NCBI RefSeq assembly: GCF_017948675.1
Contig: NZ_JAGFBU010000001.1
Span: 186,001 to 250,000, forward strand
Length of the DNA stretch: 64,000 bases
DNA from: Flavobacterium flabelliforme
GTDB lineage: Bacteria > Bacteroidota > Bacteroidia > Flavobacteriales > Flavobacteriaceae
Direction of reading: 5' to 3'
The position numbers and the translations under genes are program-made. Every line of letters starts with the position of its first letter. Position 1 is the first letter of the stretch. Shown piece after piece: positions 26,448-35,223 of this stretch. Below the pieces are notes generated by a model. The model did no database searches. It was not told where the DNA came from and saw nothing but the letters and a program-made list of their open reading frames with translations.

Positions 26448-27071
26448 ATGTTTACACCAGATATATACAAAAATGAGAATCCTGAAGAAGTAAATAAATT
26501 TCTAGAGGAGAATAGTTTTGGCATATTGATCAATCAGACTAACGGAAAATTGTGGGCCACTCATATACCGCTTGAACTTGCGATTAATAATGAAGGGAGA
26601 ACCATTTTAGAAGGTCATATCGCTAAGGAAAATCCACAATGGGAAGGCTTTAAGCAAAACGAAGAAGTTTTGGCAATTTTTTCAGGACCAAATTCATATA
26701 TATCTTCCTCATGGTATGATCATGAAAATGCGCCAACTTGGAATTATATTGCCGTACATGTGTATGGAAAAATAAAAATAATTGAAGGTGAAGCCGTTGT
26801 AAATTCGTTAAAAAGATTAGTGGATAAACACGAACAGCAGTCTGAAAAACCAATTCGTGTAGAAGATTTATCTTCAAAAACGATGAGACAAGTTAATGGA
26901 ATTGTTGCTTTTGAAATTGAAATTGAAGAAATTCAAGCCACTCGCAAGATGTCACAAAATCGAGACGAGAAAAATTATCAGAATATTATTCTAGAATTAG
27001 AGAAAAAAAACACAACTGAGTCTATTGCCACAGCAAAAGAGATGAAAAAATGTCCTTATGAAAAACTTTAA
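26448..27071 (+). CDS. PaiB-like FMN-binding protein
   Basis: A 207-residue protein starting MFTPDIYKNENPEEV at 26448; the upstream in-frame stretch is AT-rich and unlike the family. LWATHIPLEL, GHIAKENPQW, FSGPNSYISSSWYDHENAPTWNYIAVHVYG are typical of PaiB/FMN-binding negative transcriptional regulators. These have a split-barrel flavin-binding fold. Regulation by DNA binding is known only for a Bacillus member, so a redox or detoxification role is equally possible. Confidence 0.9.
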   Translation: MFTPDIYKNENPEEVNKFLEENSFGILINQTNGKLWATHIPLELAINNEGRTILEGHIAKENPQWEGFKQNEEVLAIFSGPNSYISSSWYDHENAPTWNYIAVHVYGKIKIIEGEAVVNSLKRLVDKHEQQSEKPIRVEDLSSKTMRQVNGIVAFEIEIEEIQATRKMSQNRDEKNYQNIILELEKKNTTESIATAKEMKKCPYEKL

Positions 27072-27112
27072 AATTCATAAATTTATAATTTACTAATGAT
27101 AATTGTATTTCA

Positions 27113-27120
27113 TACCTTTG
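27113..27120 (+). promoter_or_regulatory. Promoter -7 element for GT2 gene
   Basis: TACCTTTG matches TAnnTTTG and lies 42 bp before the ATG at 27163. It probably drives the glycosyltransferase and the overlapping sigma factor gene. Confidence 0.5.
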
Positions 27121-27162
27121 CACTTTCTTAAAATTAAGGAAATAAAATTACACTAAACTCTG

Positions 27163-28269
27163 ATGCTTATTATCATTCTTTACATTTTTATATTTATTGT
27201 TGCAGTTCAAATTTTGTATTATTTGGGTATCTTTAGCAAATTTGCTTTTGCAAAAACGCAACAGACAACACCAAATACGCTCCCTATTTCAGTTATCGTA
27301 TGTGCTAAAAATGAGCAAGAAAACATAGTTCGTTTTATTCCTCTCCTTGCTGAACAGAACTATTCAAACTTTGAAATCGTATTAATTGATGACGCTTCAA
27401 GCGATAATACTTTGGCTATTTTTGAAGAATTTGAGAAGCAATATTCTAATATTAGATTAGTAAAAGTTCAAAACAACGAAGCCTTTTGGGGAAACAAAAA
27501 ATATGCTTTGACATTAGGAATTAAAGCAGCTAAAAAAGAATATTTACTTTTTACAGATGCCGATTGTTATCCCACTTCAAAAGATTGGATAACGGCTATG
27601 AGTGCTCAATTTACGGCACAAAAAACAATAGTTTTAGGATATGGTAAGTATGAAAAGATAAACAACTCGTTTTTAAATAAAATAATTCGTTTTGAAACTT
27701 TATTAACTGCAATTCAATATTTTTCATGGGCAAAAGCAGGACATCCTTACATGGGTGTAGGTAGAAATTTAGCGTACAAAAAAGAAGAGTTTTTTAATGT
27801 TAACGGATTCATAGATCACATGAGAGTTCGTTCTGGAGATGATGATTTATTTATCAATCAAGCTGCGAATTCTAAGAATACAACTATCGCATATACACCA
27901 GAAAGCATTACACTTTCTAAACCAAAAACTACTTATAAGGATTGGTTGATTCAGAAAAGAAGACATATTGCTACTGCGAATTATTACAAAAAATTTGACA
28001 AGTTTCAATTGGGACTTTTCTATTTCTCGCAACTAACTTTTTTAATACTTTCAATAGTATTATTAGCAATACAATTTGAATGGATTGTGGTACTCCTATT
28101 AATCGGTTTTCGTTACCTTATAACTTGGCTGGTGATCGGATTTTCTGCTGGAAAATTAAAAGAAAAAGATGTCGTATATTGGTATCCGGTAATTGAAATA
28201 GTATTAATATTTACGCAAATCAATATATTTGTAACAAATATATTCTCAAAACCAATACATTGGAAATAA
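27163..28269 (+). CDS. Membrane glycosyltransferase family 2
   Basis: A 368-residue membrane GT. An N-terminal TM helix (1-25) precedes a GT-A domain: PISVIVCAKNEQENI, IVLIDDASSDNT, the DxD-like metal motif TDADC, and GDDDLFINQ with the catalytic-base region, followed by QKRRHIATANYYKKF (QxxRW-like). Two C-terminal TM helices follow. The product is probably a surface glycan or lipid-linked sugar. Its 3' end overlaps the sigma factor start by 10 bases. Confidence 0.9.
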   Translation: MLIIILYIFIFIVAVQILYYLGIFSKFAFAKTQQTTPNTLPISVIVCAKNEQENIVRFIPLLAEQNYSNFEIVLIDDASSDNTLAIFEEFEKQYSNIRLVKVQNNEAFWGNKKYALTLGIKAAKKEYLLFTDADCYPTSKDWITAMSAQFTAQKTIVLGYGKYEKINNSFLNKIIRFETLLTAIQYFSWAKAGHPYMGVGRNLAYKKEEFFNVNGFIDHMRVRSGDDDLFINQAANSKNTTIAYTPESITLSKPKTTYKDWLIQKRRHIATANYYKKFDKFQLGLFYFSQLTFLILSIVLLAIQFEWIVVLLLIGFRYLITWLVIGFSAGKLKEKDVVYWYPVIEIVLIFTQINIFVTNIFSKPIHWK

Positions 28270-28811
28270 AAAATCAAATAGAAAAAGCAAAACAAGGTGA
28301 TCAAGTTGCTTTCACTTTTCTATTGAATCATTATTGGAACGAAGTGTATGGTTTCATGCTAAAACGTACTGAAAATGAAACCAACGCAGAGGATATAACT
28401 ATTGAAACATTCTCAAAAGCTTTTGATAAAATTGCTTCTTACAACTCAGAATTTCAGTTTAACACTTGGTTGATTGCCATTGCAAAAAATGTTCATATCG
28501 ATATTTTACGCAAAAAGAAAGCCAGTTTATTCGTAGAAATCACAGACGAGGAAGACCAACAAGCTTACAATATTGCCGATACTACTCCGTCTGCAGAGGA
28601 CAAATTAATCACAGAACAAAATTTATCTTTATTACTGCAGTTTATCAAAGAATTGAAGCCACATTATCAAGAAGTAATTCAGTTACGCTACTTTCAGGAA
28701 ATGACTTATCAAGAAATAGCCACTAAAATTAATGAACCCTTGAGCAATGTAAAAGTAAAATTACTTCGTGCTAAAAAATTACTGGCTGAAATAATTCAGA
28801 AAAAAAAATAA
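28260..28811 (+). CDS. ECF-type RNA polymerase sigma factor
   Basis: A 183-residue sigma-70 family protein with regions 2 (AFTFLLNHYWNEVYGFMLKRTENETNAEDITIETFSKAFDKI... WLIAIAKNVHIDILRK) and 4 (LKPHYQEVIQLRYFQEMTYQEIATKINEPLSNVKVKLLRAKKLL). The start is a TTG at 28260 overlapping the glycosyltransferase; no closer ATG keeps region 2 whole. No anti-sigma factor gene lies next to it. Translational coupling with the GT2 gene is likely. Targets are unknown. Confidence 0.92.
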   Translation: MEIKNQIEKAKQGDQVAFTFLLNHYWNEVYGFMLKRTENETNAEDITIETFSKAFDKIASYNSEFQFNTWLIAIAKNVHIDILRKKKASLFVEITDEEDQQAYNIADTTPSAEDKLITEQNLSLLLQFIKELKPHYQEVIQLRYFQEMTYQEIATKINEPLSNVKVKLLRAKKLLAEIIQKKK

Positions 28812-29144
28812 TTTACTTTCAATTATTTTACGCCAACAAATTCAATTCCTTAATTCGTACTATTTTAATTATAAAAAACACAATCTTTTTTTTAGACAAT
28901 TAAAATTATATAGCATTGAAAATTAACACTATACATCTTTTTTAACTAAATAATTAATTACCAATAATTAGGCAAAATGATGTAATATTGAAATTTTAAT
29001 TACTATAGTAGTTAAATAAGTGTATAATATTTACGATTATATTAAAATAATTACTAAATTCACATATATAAAATAAACACTTTGATGATTTAAAAAAAAC
29101 ATGCTTATGATCTGAATGTTACTTAACCATTAAACCCACTAATT
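28812..29144. other. Gene-free stretch before the tonB gene
   Basis: About 330 bases of very AT-rich sequence. I see no ORF with coding character, no strong hairpin and no exact TAnnTTTG box. It presumably holds the tonB promoter. Confidence 0.4.
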
Positions 29145-29966
29145 ATGTCAAAATTAAGCATCTACGAAACCAGTTGGTTGAACCTTGTTTTTGAGAACAG
29201 AAACAAAGAATACGGAGCCTATCAACTCCGTAAGGAAAGTAATAAAACCTTACTATTTGCCCTTTTTATGGGGGTATTATTTTTATTTGGAACTATAAGT
29301 ATTCCTAGATTCTTAAATTATTTTAGTGCTGATTCTTCAGAAAACGTAAGTACTCCTGATTTTACTAATACTATAGTACAAATTAATGAGATCATTCCAA
29401 ACCAAGTTAAACCCAACGAATCAGTTCCGGCGGTAAAAAGTAATACAACAGAAGCACCAATTATAAAAAAACAATTAGTAAATCCAGAAATCGTACAAGC
29501 CGCGCAAGCTACACAAGACGTTCCTAAAAATACTGATAACCAAAGTACTACAACTGTTGTAAATGATGGAACTGGAATAACAGGAGTAAATCCTACTGCA
29601 GGCACAACAAGCGGAACAGATAACACTAATGGTACTGATTTAGGCAATACTATTGTCGCTAGTGTAGCACTAGACAAACTTCCTGAATTTCCGGGTGGTA
29701 TTAATAAATTCTATGTATATGTTGGTAATAATTTTGAAAAACCAGAAATAGAAAACACAAGTAATATTCGCATTTTTGTCTCTTTTGTGATCGAAAAAGA
29801 TGGAAGTATGACCGACATTCAAGTAAAAAAAGATCCAGGTTATGGATTAGGAAAAGAAGCGATTCGAGTTTTGAAATCATTACGAACCAAATGGACGCCT
29901 GGAATGATTGATGGAAAAGCAGTTAGAACAGCTTATAATCTTCCTATTATCATAAAAATGGAGTAA
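29145..29966 (+). CDS. TonB energy transducer
   Basis: A 273-residue protein. The N-terminal cytoplasmic segment LNLVFENRNKEYGAYQLRKESNK is the Bacteroidota TonB hallmark. One TM helix follows (about 31-50), then a long Asn/Thr/Pro-rich periplasmic linker and a C-terminal TonB domain (residues about 185-273; VSFVIEKDGSMTDIQVKKDPGYGLGKEA, WTPGMIDGKAVRTAYNLPI). It couples proton-motive force from ExbBD to outer-membrane receptors such as those at 45 and 50 kb; which partner is served cannot be told from sequence. Confidence 0.95.
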   Translation: MSKLSIYETSWLNLVFENRNKEYGAYQLRKESNKTLLFALFMGVLFLFGTISIPRFLNYFSADSSENVSTPDFTNTIVQINEIIPNQVKPNESVPAVKSNTTEAPIIKKQLVNPEIVQAAQATQDVPKNTDNQSTTTVVNDGTGITGVNPTAGTTSGTDNTNGTDLGNTIVASVALDKLPEFPGGINKFYVYVGNNFEKPEIENTSNIRIFVSFVIEKDGSMTDIQVKKDPGYGLGKEAIRVLKSLRTKWTPGMIDGKAVRTAYNLPIIIKME

Positions 29967-29990
29967 ATTATTAAATGAAAATATTTTAAT

Positions 29991-30022
29991 AAAAGCAGCA
30001 TCTATAAGTGCTGCTTTTATTG
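29991..30022 (+). terminator. tonB terminator
   Basis: The 10-bp perfect stem AAAAGCAGCA / TGCTGCTTTT with an 8-base loop lies 25 bp past the tonB stop and is followed by ATTGTTT. Confidence 0.75.
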
Positions 30023-30070
30023 TTTAGATTCTTTTTAGGAAAACCTCTTTAGCACTACAAAAAGTTCTAA

Positions 30071-30132
30071 CCTAGCCCTGATAGAGCCGATATCCTCGTA
30101 GCATAGCGGAGAGATAAAGGGGAAAGCAGGAC
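30071..30132 (+). repeat. Intergenic repeat-like element, copy A
   Basis: This GC-richer segment in an AT-rich gap starts CCTAGCCCTGATAG and ends GAAAGCAGGAC. The reverse complement of 61207-61278 begins TAGCCCCGATAG, continues with a matching ATCCT core edge, and ends AGCGGGAC. Both ends match with a few changes. It resembles a short dispersed element that I associate with Flavobacteriaceae intergenic DNA. That association is from general familiarity and not checked. Confidence 0.5.
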
Positions 30133-30231
30133 AACTATTTGTTAAAAAACGAAAAAAATCTGCTTTAAATATATCTATTTACATTGCTTTAAATAAAAGG
30201 ACAAACGAATCCACAAATAGACTACAATCGT

Positions 30232-30239
30232 TATCTTTG
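30232..30239 (+). promoter_or_regulatory. lipA promoter -7 element
   Basis: TATCTTTG matches TAnnTTTG and lies 18 bp before the lipA ATG, giving a very short leader. Confidence 0.55.
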
Positions 30240-30257
30240 CACTTTGAAAATTGATAT

Positions 30258-31127
30258 ATGGAAACTGTTTTAGAAAATACTTTACCGGTTGGAAAACCGA
30301 AATGGTTGAAGGTGAAACTACCAATAGGCCAAAAATACACTGAACTTAGAGGATTAGTTGATAAATATAGTCTGAATACAATTTGCACCTCAGGAAGTTG
30401 TCCAAATATGGGAGAATGCTGGGGAGAAGGAACGGCAACTTTCATGATATTGGGAAATATTTGCACTCGTTCTTGTGGTTTTTGTGGTGTAAAAACCGGA
30501 AGACCAGAAACCGTAGATTGGGATGAACCTGAAAAAGTAGCTCGCTCGATAAAAATCATGAATATCAAACATGCGGTAATTACAAGTGTAGATAGAGATG
30601 ATTTGAAAGATGGCGGATCTATTATTTGGATAGAAACGGTAAAAGCGATTCGAAGAATGAATCCTACTACTACTCTAGAAACATTGATTCCAGATTTTCA
30701 AGGAATCGAAAGAAATATAGATCGCATTGTAGAAGCCAACCCAGAAGTTGTTTCTCACAACGTAGAAACCGTTCGAAGACTAACACGTGAAGTTCGTATA
30801 CAAGCAAAATACGATAGAAGTCTAGAAGTTTTAAGATACCTGAAAGAAAAAGGAATTAATAGAACAAAATCCGGGATCATGCTTGGACTAGGAGAACAGG
30901 AAGAAGAAGTTTATCAAACCATGCGTGATTTACGTGAAGCTAATGTAGATATTGTGACTATTGGTCAGTACTTGCAACCTAGCAAAAAACATTTACCTGT
31001 AAAAGAATTCATAACTCCAGAGCAATTTAAAAAATATGAAGATTATGGATTAGAACTTGGATTCCGTCATGTAGAAAGTGGTCCTTTAGTTCGTTCTTCT
31101 TACAAAGCTCAAAAACATATACTATAA
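30258..31127 (+). CDS. lipA: Lipoyl synthase
   Basis: A 289-residue radical-SAM enzyme. It has the auxiliary-cluster cysteines in [12 protein letters not shown], the radical-SAM motif CTRSCGFC, and the C-terminal RSSYKA whose Ser ligates the auxiliary cluster. It inserts two sulfurs into octanoyl groups on lipoyl domains of 2-oxoacid dehydrogenases and GcvH. Length is normal. It is monocistronic: a -7 box lies 18 bp before the ATG and a terminator hairpin follows. Confidence 0.97.
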   Translation: METVLENTLPVGKPKWLKVKLPIGQKYTELRGLVDKYSLNTICTSGSCPNMGECWGEGTATFMILGNICTRSCGFCGVKTGRPETVDWDEPEKVARSIKIMNIKHAVITSVDRDDLKDGGSIIWIETVKAIRRMNPTTTLETLIPDFQGIERNIDRIVEANPEVVSHNVETVRRLTREVRIQAKYDRSLEVLRYLKEKGINRTKSGIMLGLGEQEEEVYQTMRDLREANVDIVTIGQYLQPSKKHLPVKEFITPEQFKKYEDYGLELGFRHVESGPLVRSSYKAQKHIL

Positions 31128-31138
31128 TACAATGGTAT

Positions 31139-31183
31139 AACATCATAAGTTAAAATTCTGAAGATTTTTAACTTATGGTGTTT
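31139..31183 (+). terminator. lipA terminator hairpin
   Basis: AACATCATAAGTTAAAA pairs with TTTTAACTTATGGTGTT through 17 bp with one wobble, around TTCTGAAGA. It is followed by TTACTTTA, so it is a hairpin with a moderate T tract. Confidence 0.7.
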
Positions 31184-31211
31184 TACTTTAAGAACCTACA
31201 CTTTCCTACTT

Positions 31212-32213
31212 ATGATAAGAATCGCTATAAATGGTTTTGGAAGAATTGGGCGCAATTTATTTCGCTTACTCTTAAATCATCCTAACATTGAAGTAATAGC
31301 CATAAATGATATTGCGGATACAAAAACAATGGCTCACTTAATAAAATACGACAGCATTCACGGTGTTTTACCAAATGTTGTAAGTAGTGATAAGGAAGGA
31401 ATTATAATTGATGACAAACACTTTTTATTTTTCCATGAAAAGAGTATTCTAAATTTAGATTGGAAAAGTTTAAATATTGACTTTGTTATTGAATCTACAG
31501 GAAAATACAAAACTTTTGAAGATTTAAATAATCATATTTTAGTTGGAGCCAAAAAGGTAATTCTTTCTGCACCGTCTGAAGTTGACACTATAAAAACAGT
31601 AGTTTTAGGGGTTAATGAAAACATACTTGATGGTTCAGAAACGATTATATCAAATGCTAGTTGCACTACTAATAATGCAGCACCTATGATAAAGGTAATC
31701 AATGAGCTTTGCGGTATTGAGCAAGCTTATATAACCACCATACACTCCTATACAACAGATCAAAGTTTACACGATCAACCTCATAAAGACTTGCGTCGCG
31801 CCCGTGGAGCAAGCCAATCTATTGTCCCTACAACAACTGGAGCTGCAAAAGCATTAACAAAAATTTTCCCTGAATTTGAAGGTAAAATTGGGGGTTGTGG
31901 TATTCGTGTCCCAGTGCCAGATGGTTCATTGACCGATATTACTTTCAATGTAAAAAGAGCGGTAACAATAGAAGAGATCAATAAAGCTTTTAAAGTTGCT
32001 GCACAAACCAGCCTGAATGGCATTTTAGACTATACTGAAGATCCAATTGTATCAGTAGATGTAATTGGCAATAAAAATTCTTGTATATTTGATGCTCAGC
32101 TAACTTCAGTAATTGACAAGATGGTAAAAGTCGTTGGTTGGTACGATAATGAAATAGGGTATTCCTCCAGGATAATTGATTTAATTCTTTTGACTAATTT
32201 AAAAAAGCCATAA
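31212..32213 (+). CDS. gap: Glyceraldehyde-3-phosphate dehydrogenase, type I
   Basis: A 333-residue enzyme. It has the NAD-binding start IRIAINGFGRIGRNLFR, ND after the second strand (specificity for NAD), the catalytic SNASCTTNNAAP (Cys151) and the phosphate site SLHDQPHKDLRRARGASQSIVPTTTGAAKA with C-terminal WYDNEIGYS. It is not in a glycolytic operon, being flanked by lipA and a hybrid kinase. It may be one of two GAPDH genes in the genome; the other would lie outside the window. Confidence 0.95.
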   Translation: MIRIAINGFGRIGRNLFRLLLNHPNIEVIAINDIADTKTMAHLIKYDSIHGVLPNVVSSDKEGIIIDDKHFLFFHEKSILNLDWKSLNIDFVIESTGKYKTFEDLNNHILVGAKKVILSAPSEVDTIKTVVLGVNENILDGSETIISNASCTTNNAAPMIKVINELCGIEQAYITTIHSYTTDQSLHDQPHKDLRRARGASQSIVPTTTGAAKALTKIFPEFEGKIGGCGIRVPVPDGSLTDITFNVKRAVTIEEINKAFKVAAQTSLNGILDYTEDPIVSVDVIGNKNSCIFDAQLTSVIDKMVKVVGWYDNEIGYSSRIIDLILLTNLKKP

Positions 32214-32240
32214 AAATAAGAGTCATAAAATTGGTAACAA

Positions 32241-34406
32241 ATGAAATGGTCTTTCGTTTATTTACTTTTTTTAACTTCGTTACTATATTCTCAACAACGC
32301 GAGAAAATAGATAGCACAGCTTACTATGTTAGCTTAAACTACCCTTTAGTTGACAATAACAATTACAAAGAAGCACTATCAAATACTCAGAAAAAGATAG
32401 TAAAAGCAGAAAGAAGCAATAATATCAAAGAGCAAGCTTCAGAAAATTATAATTTAGGAAAACTATATTATGATTTAAAAAAATACAATGATGCTATTGG
32501 GACACTTCTTAAAAGTGCTTCACTGTATTCTTCGTTAAAACCAAACACAAAACAAGTTGCGACATTATACACAATAGCAATGTGTTATATGGAAAAAGAA
32601 GACTTTAGCAATGCCGAAATCTTCTTAAACAAAGCCAAAGTAATTCAAGATTTTTTAAAGATACCTGATACTGCCGAATTATTCTCTCTTCAAAAAGGAA
32701 TATTATACAAGTCCGAAAATAAATTGGATGAAGCTTTAACAATATTTAAAACCATAATAGCAAAACCGGATAACAGTAGCAATTTAAATTCGAAAATAGA
32801 AGCGCTTTATCAAACTGGCTATATTGAAAATCAAAACAACAGAAGTAATTTAGCCCTGAATTATTTATATAAAGCACTAGAATTAGGTGATAATTCAGAT
32901 AACTTAGAACAGCGATCTAATATTTTATTGGCCCTTAGCACCGTTTATGAAAAAATTCTAGATAAAAGCACTGCCTACTCCTATTTAAAACAACATCTGA
33001 ATTTAAAAGAGCGTATTACTATTAGAAATAATAAAAGACTCGGAATAGATGATTATACCAAATTCAAACAATCACAACGATTAAAAGAAATTATTCAGAA
33101 TAACAATGAGATTAAGGAACAGGAAAAAACAAGTAAATTTTCTAAACTGATCAGCATCTTAGCTATAGCTTTAATCTCAATATTGTCTTTGTTAAGTCTT
33201 TCTTTATACAAGAACAATATCATTAGAAATCAATCAAATTTATTATTACAAGAAAAAAATAACGAGCTAGAAATTGCAAAAAACAAAGCAGAAAAAGCAT
33301 CAAAAGCAAGATCTGAATTTCTTTCTACTGTGAGTCATGAACTTCGAACACCATTAAACGCAATTAATGGAATTGCACATTTACTATTAGAAGAAAAACC
33401 GAAAAAAAACCAATTGGATTATTTGCATTCTTTAAAATTTTCGGGAGATTATTTGACAAAATTTATCAATGAAATATTAGAAATAAACAAAATAGAATCT
33501 GATAAATCTGAAGTAGAACAAACTAATTTTAATTTAAAGCAACTGCTATTTGACATTAAAAATTCTTTAAAAGAATTAGCTGTCGCAAATAACAACGATT
33601 TAGTACTAAAAATTGATGAGGGAATACCCGATTATCTAATTGGAGATCCAACAAAATTATCTCAAATAATACTAAACTTGATTAATAACGCGCTAAAGTT
33701 TACAAAGAATGGTACAATCCAATTAATTACCAATCTTGAAATGTTAGAAGATAAAATAGCCACGCTTTATTTTGAAATTAATGATACTGGAATTGGAATA
33801 CCTGAGGACAAATTAAGTAGTGTTTTTGATAGTTTCTCACAAGGCTCAATAGAAGTGAACCGAAAATATGGTGGCACAGGATTGGGCTTAACTATTGTAA
33901 AAAAATTAATTAAAATCCTTGGAGGTAAAATAAAGTTAACAAGTATTGTAGGTAAAGGCTCTACTTTTTCTTTCAAATTAGCTTTTGAAATAAGCGAAAG
34001 CCCAGTAGAAGTAAAAGTGCTTCCAAAAATTGATTATGATTTTAAATTAATAAATAAAAAGATATTAGTAGTTGAGGATAATAAAATCAATCAAATGATC
34101 ACTCGTAAAATGCTACATAATAAGAAAATTATATGTGAGATAATTGATAATGGAGAAGATGCAATTGATTGGGCTAGGAATAATAAATTTGATTTAATAC
34201 TGATGGACGTTCACTTACCCGGAATTAACGGAACTGTTGCTACAGAACACATTCGTAGTTTTGATAAAACTACACCTATTATAGCACTTACAGCTATTTC
34301 GCTTCACGAAAACCGCGAAATGCTTTTATCCTTTGGGATGAATGAAGTAATAACAAAACCTTTCGTCCCAGAGGATTTTTATAGCACAATCGCAGAATAT
34401 ATTTAG
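32241..34406 (+). CDS. TPR hybrid histidine kinase/response regulator
   Basis: A 721-residue sensor. A signal peptide (1-19) leads to a periplasmic TPR domain (about 40-270) and one TM helix (about 300-320). The HisKA box FLSTVSHELRTPLNAINGI has phospho-acceptor His366. The HATPase has N (LINNALKFT), G1 (DTGIGIPEDKLS) and G2 (GGTGLGLTIVKKL). A C-terminal receiver carries EDN and Asp656 in LILMDVHLPGINGT. The TPR sensor topology is common in Bacteroidota. No cognate regulator is next to it, so phosphotransfer may go to an outside partner. It ends 4 bp before the punA stop. Confidence 0.93.
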   Translation: MKWSFVYLLFLTSLLYSQQREKIDSTAYYVSLNYPLVDNNNYKEALSNTQKKIVKAERSNNIKEQASENYNLGKLYYDLKKYNDAIGTLLKSASLYSSLKPNTKQVATLYTIAMCYMEKEDFSNAEIFLNKAKVIQDFLKIPDTAELFSLQKGILYKSENKLDEALTIFKTIIAKPDNSSNLNSKIEALYQTGYIENQNNRSNLALNYLYKALELGDNSDNLEQRSNILLALSTVYEKILDKSTAYSYLKQHLNLKERITIRNNKRLGIDDYTKFKQSQRLKEIIQNNNEIKEQEKTSKFSKLISILAIALISILSLLSLSLYKNNIIRNQSNLLLQEKNNELEIAKNKAEKASKARSEFLSTVSHELRTPLNAINGIAHLLLEEKPKKNQLDYLHSLKFSGDYLTKFINEILEINKIESDKSEVEQTNFNLKQLLFDIKNSLKELAVANNNDLVLKIDEGIPDYLIGDPTKLSQIILNLINNALKFTKNGTIQLITNLEMLEDKIATLYFEINDTGIGIPEDKLSSVFDSFSQGSIEVNRKYGGTGLGLTIVKKLIKILGGKIKLTSIVGKGSTFSFKLAFEISESPVEVKVLPKIDYDFKLINKKILVVEDNKINQMITRKMLHNKKIICEIIDNGEDAIDWARNNKFDLILMDVHLPGINGTVATEHIRSFDKTTPIIALTAISLHENREMLLSFGMNEVITKPFVPEDFYSTIAEYI

Positions 34407-34410
34407 TCTA

Positions 34411-35223
34411 TTAATAGTTTAAAATTAATTCTCTAATAAGTTTTCTCACTTTAGGTTCTGCTCCTTTAGCAGCCTCTAATACTTCATCATGAGAAATAGT
34501 TCCAATACTTTCTTCGTCACCCATATCTGTTATTACAGAAATACCAAATGTTTCTAAATCCATATGGCGTGCTACGATTACTTCTGGAACAGTTGACATT
34601 CCCACACAATCAGCACCCAAAATTTTCACCATTTTATATTCGGCTAAAGTCTCAAAAGTAGGGCCTTGTAAGCCTAGATAGATTCCTTCTTGCACTTCTA
34701 TATTCAAGTTTTTTGCTAAAGCTTTACTGGTAGCAATCATCTTTCTAGAATAAGGCTCGCTCATATTTACAAAACGAGGTCCAAAACGCTCATCGTTTTT
34801 GCCACGCAAAGGATGTTCTGGAGTCATATTAATGTGATCTGTAATCATCACAATAGATCCTACTTTATAGTTTGGATTTACTCCACCAGAAGCATTTGAG
34901 ACTACTAATTTATCAATTCCTAAAAATTTCATTACTCGCACCGGAAAAGTAACTTCAGTCATAGAATATCCCTCATAAAAATGAAATCTTCCTTGCATAG
35001 CAACTACTTTTTTAGAACCAATGGTTCCGAATACTAAGGCTCCTTTATGACCCTGAACGGTTGAAACTGGAAAATTTGGAATCTCATTATACGGTAAAGT
35101 GTACTCAATTTGCATTTCATCGGTAAAACTCCCTAATCCTGATCCTAAAATAACACCATATTCTGGCTTAAAATTGATCTTCTCGTTGATATAACTAACG
35201 GTTTCTTGTACTTGTTCCCACAT
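34411..35223 (-). CDS. punA: Purine-nucleoside phosphorylase
   Basis: A 270-residue trimeric-type PNP. It has GVILGSGLGSF (phosphate loop), HKGALVFG, MQGRFHFYEGYSMTEVTFPVRVM, and VSNASGGVNP; the C-terminal Asn/Glu base site is near GISVITDMGD. It splits purine nucleosides with phosphate for salvage. Its 5' end overlaps the lpxK 3' end by 29 bases, so lpxK and punA are probably co-transcribed. Confidence 0.94.
   Translation of the reverse strand: MWEQVQETVSYINEKINFKPEYGVILGSGLGSFTDEMQIEYTLPYNEIPNFPVSTVQGHKGALVFGTIGSKKVVAMQGRFHFYEGYSMTEVTFPVRVMKFLGIDKLVVSNASGGVNPNYKVGSIVMITDHINMTPEHPLRGKNDERFGPRFVNMSEPYSRKMIATSKALAKNLNIEVQEGIYLGLQGPTFETLAEYKMVKILGADCVGMSTVPEVIVARHMDLETFGISVITDMGDEESIGTISHDEVLEAAKGAEPKVRKLIRELILNY

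Noticed and set aside
29318-29677. 119-codon open frame antisense to the tonB gene
   Set aside because: It lies wholly inside tonB, which has a clear family match; the composition is a shadow of the Asn/Thr-rich linker.
30179-30568. 129-codon antisense frame over the lipA start
   Set aside because: Covers the lipA promoter and conserved radical-SAM region on the opposite strand; no sign of real coding.
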